In this document: in pieces, positions 1 to 7,503 of the stretch
Numbering within the stretch: the first letter of the stretch is position 1
How the letters are laid out: the number at the start of each line of letters is the position of its first letter
Source of the DNA: Chloroflexota bacterium
GTDB lineage: Bacteria; Chloroflexota; Anaerolineae; Anaerolineales; Anaerolineaceae
Assembly: GCA_012514645.1 (NCBI GenBank)
Contig: JAAYZW010000210.1
Coordinates: 1 to 33,043 of the forward strand
Direction of reading: 5' to 3'
Length of the DNA stretch: 33,043 nucleotides
The notes under the pieces: model-generated
The model's database searches: none
The model's input: the letters and a program-made list of their open reading frames with translations, nothing else
Told to the model about the DNA's origin: nothing
Program-made: the position numbers and the translations under genes

Positions 1-26
1 AGGATCTTACCCCTCCAAACGACCAG

Positions 27-51
27 ATTCCTCGCAACTAAGGCTCGGAAT
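27..51. repeat. Small imperfect palindrome upstream of xseA
   Basis: ATTCC at 27-31 and GGAAT at 47-51 can pair around a 15-base loop. The sequence resembles the small palindromic intergenic repeats (ending CGGAATGACA) that are scattered in many bacterial genomes. Only one copy is in this window, so repeat status is a guess. The rest of 1-130 shows nothing else I can support. Confidence 0.25.
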
Positions 52-132
52 GACAGCCTCTAAATTAATACTTTCCCAGGTCTGGTTAAAAGTGAAACAG
101 TTAGTCGTACTGACTGCAATTCTCTACGGTTT

Positions 133-162
133 TTGCTTTGGGGTCTGAGAATAGCTTATACT
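133..162 (+). promoter_or_regulatory. Probable sigma-70 promoter of xseA, leaderless layout
   Basis: TTGCTT at 133-138 and TATACT at 157-162 are separated by 18 bases. The xseA ATG begins at 170, only seven bases beyond the -10 box, where transcription would be expected to start. No Shine-Dalgarno sequence lies before the ATG. This suggests a leaderless mRNA, which is inference from spacing alone. Confidence 0.55.
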
Positions 163-169
163 TTATCTT

Positions 170-1405
170 ATGGATAGTTTTGACTTCTTTCGCCCGCCAG
201 TCTTAACGGTGACCGCCCTCAGCAGTTACTTGCGTGAACTTTTAGAGACAGACGACATACTGCGCGACGTTTGGGTGAAGGGCGAAATCTCAAACTTCTC
301 CCGCTATTCCTCAGGGCACCTCTATTTCACACTCAAAGATGCGAACGCTCAAGTGAGGTGCGTGATGTGGAAGACCTCAGCCTACCGTCTCAACTTCTCC
401 CCGCGGGACGGGCAGAGCGTTGAAGTGCATGGAAACATGAGTTTTTATGCCAATTCCGGTCAGGTTCAACTCTATGTCGACAACATGCAGCCCATTGGGG
501 AGGGTCTGCTTTTCCAGGAATTTTTAAACCTCAAAAACAAACTCGAAACTGAAGGTCTTTTTGACCCTGCGCATAAGCGCAGCTTTCCCGCGCTGCCGAA
601 ACACATCGGCATTGTGACCTCTGCAAGCGGAGCAGCCTTACAAGACATCCTCAACACTCTGAATCGACGGCTGCCCCTGGTTAGGGTGACCATCGCCCCA
701 AGTCAGGTGCAGGGCAGCGAAGCGCCAGCCAGCCTCTCTAAATCACTGGAAGCGCTCAACCAAATCGCTGACCTCGACCTGATTATTTTGGCGCGGGGCG
801 GTGGCTCAATCGAAGACCTCTGGGCGTTCAATGATGAAAAACTCGCCCGGCTGATCCACACTTCACGCGTGCCGGTCATCACGGGTGTTGGGCATGAAAC
901 CGACTTCACCATCGCCGATTTCGTCGCCGACCTGCGAGCGCCCACCCCTACCGCAGCCGCCGAACTGGCTACTCCTGTCATGCTCAATGACCTCCAGCTC
1001 ACACTCCAAACCCTGCGCAGCGGTCTGCTTTCAGCCATCGAGGAACAGATAGCTACGCGCAGCCACCAGCTGGAGCTTAAAAACCAGGACTTGCGCCGAC
1101 TCTCCCCCATCCAACGGGTCAACAACACCATCCAGACCCTGGACATCCTGCGCGAACGACTCAACCGCGCCATGCGGCAACAGCTCCAGCGGCTTAACAC
1201 CCACCTCGGACATCTTGGCAACCGCCTCGAGACGCTCAGCCCTTTGGCAGTACTGCAGCGCGGTTTTGCGATCATAAGTGACGCCCAAAGCGGTCAGCTG
1301 ATCAGACTGGCAGACCACTCCAGCGCTGATCAAGCCGTGCAGATCCGTTTCGTTGACGGTGAAATTCCTGCCAGGCTCAACCCTTCCGACCAGGAGAAAT
1401 CATGA
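170..1405 (+). CDS. xseA: Exodeoxyribonuclease VII large subunit
   Basis: Catalytic subunit of exonuclease VII, which degrades single-stranded DNA from either end into oligonucleotides during repair. At 411 aa it has near-normal family length. An N-terminal OB fold (about residues 10-110, with GEISNFS and GHLYFTLKD) precedes the catalytic region, with IGIVTSASGAALQDI near 145-160, ARGGGSIEDLWAFND near 208-222 and VGHETDFTIADFVADLRAPT near 240-260. A long helical coiled-coil region and a C-terminal QRGFAII segment follow. The ATG at 170 directly follows a -10 box and has no ribosome binding site. The stop overlaps the xseB start (ATGA), so the two subunits are translationally coupled. Confidence 0.97.
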   Translation: MDSFDFFRPPVLTVTALSSYLRELLETDDILRDVWVKGEISNFSRYSSGHLYFTLKDANAQVRCVMWKTSAYRLNFSPRDGQSVEVHGNMSFYANSGQVQLYVDNMQPIGEGLLFQEFLNLKNKLETEGLFDPAHKRSFPALPKHIGIVTSASGAALQDILNTLNRRLPLVRVTIAPSQVQGSEAPASLSKSLEALNQIADLDLIILARGGGSIEDLWAFNDEKLARLIHTSRVPVITGVGHETDFTIADFVADLRAPTPTAAAELATPVMLNDLQLTLQTLRSGLLSAIEEQIATRSHQLELKNQDLRRLSPIQRVNNTIQTLDILRERLNRAMRQQLQRLNTHLGHLGNRLETLSPLAVLQRGFAIISDAQSGQLIRLADHSSADQAVQIRFVDGEIPARLNPSDQEKS

Positions 1406-1617
1406 CCGAAACCCAACCAACCAGCTATGAAGACGCTTTTAAAAGCCTGCAGGAGATCATCTCCAAACTCGAAAATGGCGAATTAGCGCTCGAAGAAGCC
1501 CTGAAACTGTATGAAGATGGCAAAAAACTGTCCGATCAATGTGCCAGCTTGCTCGAAAAGGCGCAGCTGCGCGTCTCAACGCTCGGCGCGGACGAAAATG
1601 AGGATATTCAGTTCTAG
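1402..1617 (+). CDS. xseB: Exodeoxyribonuclease VII small subunit
   Basis: Small helical subunit of exonuclease VII; several copies bind the coiled coil of each XseA. At 71 aa it has family length. The conserved pattern SYEDAFKSLQEIISKLE at residues 8-24, followed by ELALEEALKLYEDGKKL, is diagnostic. It overlaps xseA by four bases, and its stop codon shares one base with the GTG start of the next gene, giving a tight three-gene operon. Confidence 0.96.
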   Translation: MTETQPTSYEDAFKSLQEIISKLENGELALEEALKLYEDGKKLSDQCASLLEKAQLRVSTLGADENEDIQF

Positions 1618-2081
1618 TGGGAAACCCGCTCGATTTTTTTAAGAGTCCGATTGCCATATCAGCCTTGCTGGGCTGGGTTTTGGCGCAGCTGATCAAGCTG
1701 CCTGTCGGTTATTTACGCACAAAAAAGTGGGATTGGGCGCTGCTGATCAACGCCGGCGGCATGCCCTCTTCCCATTCTGCTTTGATGAGCGCAGTGAGCA
1801 CTGCCATAGGTCTCAGCCAGGGTTGGGACAGCCCCATATTCATCCTGGCGCTCTCGTCAACTGGAATCGTAATCTATGACGCCACCGGCGTACGCCGCCA
1901 GGCTGGCTTCCATGCCGAACGAATTAATGAGATCCTTCGCAGTTTTGTTACCGAACATAAAATTGACGAACCACAAAAGATGGAACTGCTCGAAATCATT
2001 GGTCATTCCCCCGCCGAAGCCGCCATTGGCGCCCTGCTTGGCATCGTGATCGCTATCGTTGTCTGGCTGCTAATGGTTTAA
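1617..2081 (+). CDS. Divergent PAP2 family membrane protein (DUF212)
   Basis: Small membrane protein of 154 aa related to the YuiD/DUF212 group of divergent PAP2-like phosphatases. The exact substrate is unknown. GGMPSSHSALMSA at about residues 43-55 and YDATGVRRQAGFHA at about 87-100 match the hallmark motifs. Hydrophobic segments lie near 10-30, 50-65, 75-90 and 133-153. The start is GTG at 1617, sharing a base with the xseB stop; no better in-frame start fits the conserved N-terminus. The overlap implies co-expression with exonuclease VII, but I see no functional link. Confidence 0.88.
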   Translation: MGNPLDFFKSPIAISALLGWVLAQLIKLPVGYLRTKKWDWALLINAGGMPSSHSALMSAVSTAIGLSQGWDSPIFILALSSTGIVIYDATGVRRQAGFHAERINEILRSFVTEHKIDEPQKMELLEIIGHSPAEAAIGALLGIVIAIVVWLLMV

Positions 2082-2166
2082 CGCGGCAAATTCGCTTACG
2101 TTTAGCTGGCACAGGAAGACCGTGGCACGCCTGCCTTAGTCATCACTGCCAACCGAGGTCATACTG

Positions 2167-2589
2167 ATGAACATTGCCTATAGCACTCAAAAAGATTTCA
2201 CTTCTCAACAGGCGCTCGACCTTTATGCCAGTGTTGGCTGGAGCGCCTACACCAACGACCTGCCCAAATTACTGCGCGCAATCTCAAAAAGCAGCCTGGT
2301 AATCAGTGCCTGGCACGGCGAAGAACTGGTTGGGCTGATCCGTACACTCACTGACAGCGAAACTATCGCCTATATCCAGGATATTTTGGTCAAACCCGCC
2401 TATCAGGGCAAAGGCATCGGTGATGAACTGATGTCACGCCTGCTCAACAACCTGCCTGAAATCCGCCAAATCGTGCTCATGACCGATGCCGGAGATGAAA
2501 ATATCCGTCTGCACGCTTGGTATCAGACCCACGGCTTCCAACCCTACGACGACCTTGGTGTAACCGGCTTCGCGATTTTCAACTTTTGA
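2167..2589 (+). CDS. GNAT family N-acetyltransferase
   Basis: Predicted acetyl-CoA dependent N-acetyltransferase of 140 aa; the acceptor is unknown. The acetyl-CoA binding motif A is seen as DILVKPAYQGKGIGDELM at about residues 75-92, with the Q-x-x-G-x-G loop. The C-terminal part (LHAWYQTHGFQPYDD) matches motif B and the usual GF sequence. GAGGT seven bases before the ATG is a good ribosome binding site. It follows the PAP2 gene after 85 bases and converges on the M56 gene with only 36 bases between stops and no obvious terminator. Confidence 0.9.
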   Translation: MNIAYSTQKDFTSQQALDLYASVGWSAYTNDLPKLLRAISKSSLVISAWHGEELVGLIRTLTDSETIAYIQDILVKPAYQGKGIGDELMSRLLNNLPEIRQIVLMTDAGDENIRLHAWYQTHGFQPYDDLGVTGFAIFNF

Positions 2590-2625
2590 ACTGCAGGTTG
2601 ATAATCCTTCTTCGTTAATCCAACC

Positions 2626-5250
2626 TTATCTTTGTAACACCAACTCGTAATATTGCAGCTCATCATCCTGCAACGCCACAAAATTTACCAGGTTTTCAAA
2701 GTGCCGCGGGCTGTTAATGCCTGCTGAACAGCAGCGATAGTGATGCACTGAATCGAATGGCAGCGTGTATTCCTGCCAGTCATACGAAATACCCAGTTCA
2801 CCATTTCGTTTGAAGAAAAAGAATGGCTTTCCATTCATAACCTGGAATTCAAAAGCGGTTTCATAGTCATATCGCTGATTGATCAGCTCGCCATCCAGAT
2901 ATATCTCCCCCGCCGGTAAGGCTGTCATGGGGTCGGCATCTGGGTTTTCGCTCCATTCCCGGGCAACTTCCAGCACCCAGGAATCATCCAGTTTCCAAAA
3001 ACTCCGTATGGTTCCCAACACACCTGGAATAGCTTGCGGGTTTTGAGATATTATTTCAAAGATGACCTCTCCGTCCTTTTCCACTTGGGCTATGCAATCT
3101 GACTTTTCGGGGTTGCAGTGGGCAAAGTAGGTATGCTCTCCAATAACGATTTTTTCTTTCAAATACTTGAGTGGTTTGCCCGCCAGCGCCGCATTGATTG
3201 GCTCACCTTTCCAGGTCAATGGCTCAAGCGCGCCGTCAGTATCTGGCAGTGGCTCAAGGCTATATTGGTAGAGAACAAGTTCTCCATACCGCACAGCGGA
3301 TAATGACTCGGGTGGAGTGTCTGGTTGTTTTTCATGATAAGCATTACAGCTGCAGCAGGTCGGATCAGCAATGCTGGCAATCTTCCACACGCCGTCTTCT
3401 GTGACAAAAACAACCTCTTCCGGATATTGCTCTTCGCCTGCAGCTCCAGTAACACGTTTTTCAACAATCAGACCTTCGCAAACTCCTGGCAGGTCGCCGA
3501 GATCATCTCTGCTCTTCAGCGAGTGTTCTTTATCCCAGTCTGTCTTTGCCTGTGCGCTTAGCACTTCTGTATGCGAATGATCCTCTGCAAATATCCTTGT
3601 AAAAAGAGTGGGGGACTGCTGACACTGAAATTCGGAAAGACGCAGTTGGTACGCCTGGTCAGGGCGACCTTCATTCAGCAAGCGATAGTACTCCCTGATC
3701 AAATGTTCAGGTTCAAGCAGTGAATAATCGTTCTCAAGCCCGGGAAGTGCGGCTGGGCGAACCAATTGACCCGGCTCCACGCCCAATTCTTCTGCTTCTT
3801 TATCATCAAGAACAATAAAAGAGAAGAGCGCGCCTTTAGAGGGCAGATCATCTTCATTTTCGGGATGGTGGATTCCGGGGGAGGTCATTGTCAAAGTGCC
3901 AGGACTGACAGCTTTGAATTGATAACGGTAGGTGTCGGCAGCCTGATTGACAGTCGTACCGAGCTGATGGATCGCGCCAGTAGTGTCGAGTGGGCTGGCT
4001 GGGTTCTCTCCGTAAGCAGGAAAGTTTTCCTGGTCATATTCGATTTCAAATTCAGTTCCAACGGTGAGATAAAAATCCTTGCAGGTATCTGCTGTGGTCA
4101 ACAGGTTCCCAACGGTTGTCAACCCAGCCTCTGGCGGCGAATCATTTTCAACCGGTTCAAAAGGTTCCAGCACACATGATACCAACCCGAAAGTGAGTGC
4201 GGCAGCAATCAGAAAAGTGAGTAGAACCGCCAAACCGCGCTTGTTATTTTCAGCATTAAATAGGGATTCAATCCGTTTTTTCATCGATTTCAGATCTCCT
4301 GTAAAATGTGTTGAATAGTTGTTGGCAGTCACAGGCAGCTTCTCTGCAACTTCCAGGATTGATTGACAATATGCCCCTCGCTCACCTCTTTCCATGCCTT
4401 TGGTTGCCGCCTCATCTGCTGCCATTTCGATATCTTCATTGAGTGGCTGCTGGATCAGGTATGCGAGCGGGTTAAACCACTGCACAGCCCGTCCTACCAG
4501 GTAGAGCGATTTCAACAAAAGGTCTTTGCTTCGAATATGGGCATTTTCATGACGCAGGGCTGATAGCAGTTGTGTTGAAAGCACCCCGCTGCTATCAATG
4601 CCAGTAACAAGGCGTTCGGGTAAAATCAGGATCGGTCGAAGAACCCCAACAACCATCGGGCTTTCATCCGAACTGATAACAAAGACCTGTACCTGTGAAC
4701 CAAGAAATGACTGGATCGCTTCCAAAGCAGCCGGATTAGGTGTTTGCAGCTTGTTCTTGAGATCGCGTCTAAACTTCCGATAGGATAGCCCCAAGATTAT
4801 CAAAGACACAACCCCACCCACTGCCCAAATAATAAGCAAAATCTGGTCAAGCGACCACGAGGTCAAACCTGGGCTTGCCGTCTTTGTTTCATTGCTGAAT
4901 GGAGAAATTGCTTGAGGCGAGAGTGCCTCTACCGAATTTTCCACACCCGTTCCATCGCTTTCAACAACTGGAGCTTCTCCAATATTTATTGGCGGTTCAG
5001 GCGCATTAGTTGAGGGTGAAATACTTTCTGTTTGCCCTATAAAAAAGTGTTCTGTGACAAAATTTTGTGGCAGGTGAATCACCGCCAGGCTGCTTGTTAA
5101 GCTGAACGGAATCAACATGCGCAGGATAACCACAACCCACAAGGCTCGCATTAACCGCTTTGAGTACCGGACACCACGAAAACGCCTGAAAGCCAGCACT
5201 GCAATTGCAAGAACCGATAACGCCAGGCTGGATCGAATGATGCTTTCCAT
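2626..5250 (-). CDS. BlaR1-type M56 family sensor metalloprotease with unusual C-terminal region
   Basis: Membrane zinc protease of the BlaR1/MecR1 group, expected to sense a signal outside the cell and inactivate the BlaI-type repressor encoded just upstream. Membrane segments lie near residues 7-21, 35-52, 136-155 and 339-358. The zinc motif is HENAH at 234-238, with a probable third ligand at E275 in the EMAAD sequence. MKKRIESLFN at 323-332 is the typical linker. BlaR1 would carry a penicillin-binding domain after the last membrane segment, but none is seen here. About 510 residues follow instead: a beta-rich part (about 385-500) resembling chagasin-type folds, a possible NTF2-like part (about 520-640), and a closing domain with ELGISYD and HYRCCS. 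Length is 874 aa against about 600 for BlaR1. Confidence 0.85.
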   Translation of the reverse strand: MESIIRSSLALSVLAIAVLAFRRFRGVRYSKRLMRALWVVVILRMLIPFSLTSSLAVIHLPQNFVTEHFFIGQTESISPSTNAPEPPINIGEAPVVESDGTGVENSVEALSPQAISPFSNETKTASPGLTSWSLDQILLIIWAVGGVVSLIILGLSYRKFRRDLKNKLQTPNPAALEAIQSFLGSQVQVFVISSDESPMVVGVLRPILILPERLVTGIDSSGVLSTQLLSALRHENAHIRSKDLLLKSLYLVGRAVQWFNPLAYLIQQPLNEDIEMAADEAATKGMERGERGAYCQSILEVAEKLPVTANNYSTHFTGDLKSMKKRIESLFNAENNKRGLAVLLTFLIAAALTFGLVSCVLEPFEPVENDSPPEAGLTTVGNLLTTADTCKDFYLTVGTEFEIEYDQENFPAYGENPASPLDTTGAIHQLGTTVNQAADTYRYQFKAVSPGTLTMTSPGIHHPENEDDLPSKGALFSFIVLDDKEAEELGVEPGQLVRPAALPGLENDYSLLEPEHLIREYYRLLNEGRPDQAYQLRLSEFQCQQSPTLFTRIFAEDHSHTEVLSAQAKTDWDKEHSLKSRDDLGDLPGVCEGLIVEKRVTGAAGEEQYPEEVVFVTEDGVWKIASIADPTCCSCNAYHEKQPDTPPESLSAVRYGELVLYQYSLEPLPDTDGALEPLTWKGEPINAALAGKPLKYLKEKIVIGEHTYFAHCNPEKSDCIAQVEKDGEVIFEIISQNPQAIPGVLGTIRSFWKLDDSWVLEVAREWSENPDADPMTALPAGEIYLDGELINQRYDYETAFEFQVMNGKPFFFFKRNGELGISYDWQEYTLPFDSVHHYRCCSAGINSPRHFENLVNFVALQDDELQYYELVLQR

Positions 5251-5251
5251 A

Positions 5252-5620
5252 TTATTCCTCCTCGAGAAGTTCCTCCAGGTAGTCTTTCAAATCCTGCAGG
5301 TCTTGTTTGCTGAGGGCATTGTTTTGGTATAAACCGGCGATAAAATTCTGTACCGAGTCATCGTAAAGTCTGTTGATGATATTTTGGGATTGCCGGTCAA
5401 TGTAATCACGATTAACATTGGGAGAGTAGAGTTTGTTGCGCCCTTTGGGTTCGCTTTTAATGTAGCCCTTGGCAATGATGCGATTAATAAATGTGCGCAC
5501 GGTCGCTTCTTTCCACTGGTGCTGAGCCACCGCTTGATAGACCTCTTCAAAGCTCAATGGTCTCTCAGCTTCCCAGAGCCTGACCATAATTTCAAGTTCG
5601 CTATCGGACAACTTTTTCAA
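5252..5620 (-). CDS. BlaI/MecI/CopY family transcriptional repressor
   Basis: Winged-helix repressor of 122 aa, the family partner of M56 sensor proteases. LSDSELEIMVRLWE at residues 4-17 and the recognition region KEATVRTFINRIIAKGYI (about 37-54) followed by a wing (KGRNKLYSP) are typical; the C-terminal helices dimerise. The start is TTG at 5620, preceded by a strong AAGGAGG five bases away, which decides this start over later ones. One base separates its stop from the M56 start, so the pair is one operon. Dyads in its own promoter suggest autorepression released by M56 proteolysis. Confidence 0.92.
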   Translation of the reverse strand: MKKLSDSELEIMVRLWEAERPLSFEEVYQAVAQHQWKEATVRTFINRIIAKGYIKSEPKGRNKLYSPNVNRDYIDRQSQNIINRLYDDSVQNFIAGLYQNNALSKQDLQDLKDYLEELLEEE

Positions 5621-5633
5621 CTCGACCTCCTTG

Positions 5634-5651
5634 TTATTACAACCGTAATAA
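5634..5651. promoter_or_regulatory. Candidate BlaI-type operator downstream of the -10 box
   Basis: A perfect seven-base dyad, TTATTAC-AACC-GTAATAA, lies between the -10 box and the ribosome binding site of the repressor gene. It resembles the TACA/TGTA half-sites bound by BlaI and MecI. Binding here would block transcript initiation or early elongation. Confidence 0.6.
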
Positions 5652-5655
5652 TGCC

Positions 5656-5685
5656 ATTATATAACTACATTTGTAATAATGTCAA
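5656..5685 (-). promoter_or_regulatory. Consensus sigma-70 promoter of the BlaI-M56 operon
   Basis: Read on the minus strand, TTGACA (5685-5680) and TATAAT (5661-5656) both match the consensus perfectly, with an 18-base spacer. Such a strong promoter is what a tightly repressed autoregulated operon would need. Start of transcription would be near 5650. Confidence 0.75.
5666..5675. promoter_or_regulatory. Candidate BlaI-type operator inside the promoter spacer
   Basis: TACATTTGTA, a TACA-xx-TGTA dyad, sits between the -35 and -10 boxes. It is the core arrangement described for BlaI/MecI operators. With the dyad at 5634-5651 it makes two sites about 28 bases apart, which would allow cooperative repression. 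Confidence 0.6.
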
Positions 5686-5754
5686 GGGTAAAATACCGAT
5701 CGAATTTAACAACATATTATTTCCAACCAACGGGTTAACCTACTGGCAAAATCT

Positions 5755-7374
5755 TCAACCCCTGCGAGCAAGTTTGCTTCTTATCCGCAGAATAATCGTT
5801 TGCAATTCGGGCACTTTCAGCAGCAACATCATTGCGACATAAGCCAGCAGCCCAATAAACACCCCACCTACAAGCACGATGTACTTATTGCGGTCACCAA
5901 AAAGCGTTATCCATCCGAATAATGCTAATCCCATAACAACGCTGCCGAGCAGCGCCTGCAGGCTGGTATTCAAAATCTGCCTGCCCTCCAGACCTTTCAG
6001 CCGCTTTCTCAAAATCTCCAGCAAGACAAGGCACTCAACTGCCGTCGCCAGGCTGTTCGCCAAAGCCAAGCCACCCAGCGGCAGCCAACCGATCTCGCCA
6101 AACCCCCAGGCAAAAAGAAGCGAGAGCAGGATGTTGCCGGTCATCGCCAACACGCCTACAATAACGGGCGTTTTGGTGTCATGCATGGCATAAAACGCGC
6201 GGCTCAAGACTTCCACCAGGCTGTGCCCGGTGAGCCCGACTGCATACCAGAGCAGCGCCCAGGCAACCATCTGGGTAGAGGAGCTATCGAAACTACCGCG
6301 CTCGTACAAAACCCGAATGATCGGTACGCGCAGCAGGATCAGACCAACGGTCGCAGGCAATGCCAATAGCAGCATCACCCGTATAATGCCAGCAAGGGTC
6401 TGCTTAAATTGCTCAGATTGCCCCAATTCCACCTGCGCTGAAAGCGTGGGCAGTGAAGCCGTACCTGCCGATTGCGCGATGGCAGCTTGGGGCATGAGCA
6501 TGATCGTAAACGCCCAGGTAAGCGCACTGGCTGACCCGGCGCCCAACGAAAGCCCGATGATCGTATTGGCAACAAAGTTGAGCTGCACCACGCCCGCCCC
6601 GATGATGCGCGGCACCATCAACTTCAAAACCTGCCTGACTGCCGCGTCTTTGAAACCTGCTGCTTTTTCGTAAAATCGGTTGGGCAATCGGAACAGGCTG
6701 GGCACTTGCAAGAGCAGGTGACCCAGGGCACCAATTACCGCGCCAACTGCCAACCGCTGCACGCCCATCGATTGCGGCAGCAACAGCACCCCAGCAATTT
6801 GCCCCAAAGAGTACATCGCTGGCGCCAATGCGGGCCATAAGAAGACCTGATGCGCGTTCAACGTGCCCATCACCAGCCCGCTGACGCCAAAAATGATCAC
6901 AGTCGGCAGCATCGTTCGCAGCAGCCTGACCGTTAGCCCGAGCATCTCAAGGTTGGCGTTTTCAACCAGCGCGTAAAGCACCTTATCAACGATCACTGGC
7001 GCGACAATCCACATCAAGGCGGTGACGCCCACCAAGATAACCAGCAGAGCGTTGATCACCCCCGAAGCCAGCTTCCAGGCATCTTGCGTTCTTTTTCGCG
7101 TAAGCATGCCGGTAAACATGGGAATGAAGGCAGAACCGAGCGCGCCGCCAGCCGTCAGGTTGAAGAGCAGTTCGGTCACACGATTTGCGGCGTTATAGGC
7201 ATCCAGCTCTATGCTGGTGCCAAAAGCACTGGAAATAACCATGCCGCGCAGAATGCCGACCAGCGTGCTGACGATATACGCCAACATGACCACGGTAGCC
7301 GCCCTGGCAATTTGCTGCCTTGCCGTTCGGGTGTCTGTTTTTGGAGGGGTTGGTTTCGTGTCTAACTCATCCAT
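5755..7374 (-). CDS. murJ: Murein biosynthesis lipid II flippase MurJ
   Basis: Polytopic membrane protein of the MVF/MurJ family that moves lipid II across the cytoplasmic membrane for peptidoglycan synthesis. At 539 aa it has normal length with about 14 hydrophobic segments. The N-terminal pattern VSTLVGILRGMVISSAFG near residues 36-53, LFNLTAGGALGSAFIPMF near 92-109 and RVLYERGSFD near 350 are characteristic. It lies 129 bases downstream of mazG in the same direction; palindromes in that gap make it uncertain whether they share a transcript. The next gene in this direction is the separately promoted repressor gene. Confidence 0.95.
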   Translation of the reverse strand: MDELDTKPTPPKTDTRTARQQIARAATVVMLAYIVSTLVGILRGMVISSAFGTSIELDAYNAANRVTELLFNLTAGGALGSAFIPMFTGMLTRKRTQDAWKLASGVINALLVILVGVTALMWIVAPVIVDKVLYALVENANLEMLGLTVRLLRTMLPTVIIFGVSGLVMGTLNAHQVFLWPALAPAMYSLGQIAGVLLLPQSMGVQRLAVGAVIGALGHLLLQVPSLFRLPNRFYEKAAGFKDAAVRQVLKLMVPRIIGAGVVQLNFVANTIIGLSLGAGSASALTWAFTIMLMPQAAIAQSAGTASLPTLSAQVELGQSEQFKQTLAGIIRVMLLLALPATVGLILLRVPIIRVLYERGSFDSSSTQMVAWALLWYAVGLTGHSLVEVLSRAFYAMHDTKTPVIVGVLAMTGNILLSLLFAWGFGEIGWLPLGGLALANSLATAVECLVLLEILRKRLKGLEGRQILNTSLQALLGSVVMGLALFGWITLFGDRNKYIVLVGGVFIGLLAYVAMMLLLKVPELQTIILRIRSKLARRG

Positions 7375-7409
7375 AATTGTTCCGGTGAGGTGTATTCTAT
7401 CATTTTATC

Positions 7410-7439
7410 CTCAGCAGAGAGCGCGGTCACGCTGCTGAG
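7410..7439. repeat. Perfect inverted repeat upstream of murJ
   Basis: CTCAGCAG at 7410-7417 and CTGCTGAG at 7432-7439 form an eight-base inverted repeat with a 14-base centre, 36 bases before the murJ start. It may be an operator or an RNA hairpin in the murJ leader. I could not identify a convincing murJ promoter, only a weak GTGACC/TAAAAT pair on the minus strand nearby. Confidence 0.4.
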
Positions 7440-7459
7440 ATCCAAGCAAGCAGCACTTG

Positions 7460-7497
7460 TTCCGTTCCGCTTATAACGGAATGGGTCAAGCCCATTC
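7460..7497. other. Two overlapping, mutually exclusive hairpins after mazG
   Basis: GAATGGG (7479-7485) pairs with CCCATTC (7491-7497), and TTCCGTT (7460-7466) pairs with AACGGAA (7475-7481). The two stems share bases 7479-7481, so they cannot form together in full. They begin six bases after the mazG stop on the minus strand. No run of U follows, so this is at best a weak terminator or attenuator. Confidence 0.35.
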
Positions 7498-7503
7498 TCC
7501 ACA

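Noticed and set aside
703-1275. 190-codon minus-strand frame inside xseA
   Set aside because: Serine- and arginine-rich antisense shadow of xseA with no recognisable domain.
5384-5842. 152-codon plus-strand frame across the BlaI gene and its promoter
   Set aside because: It runs antisense through the repressor gene and the promoter-operator region and has no family features.
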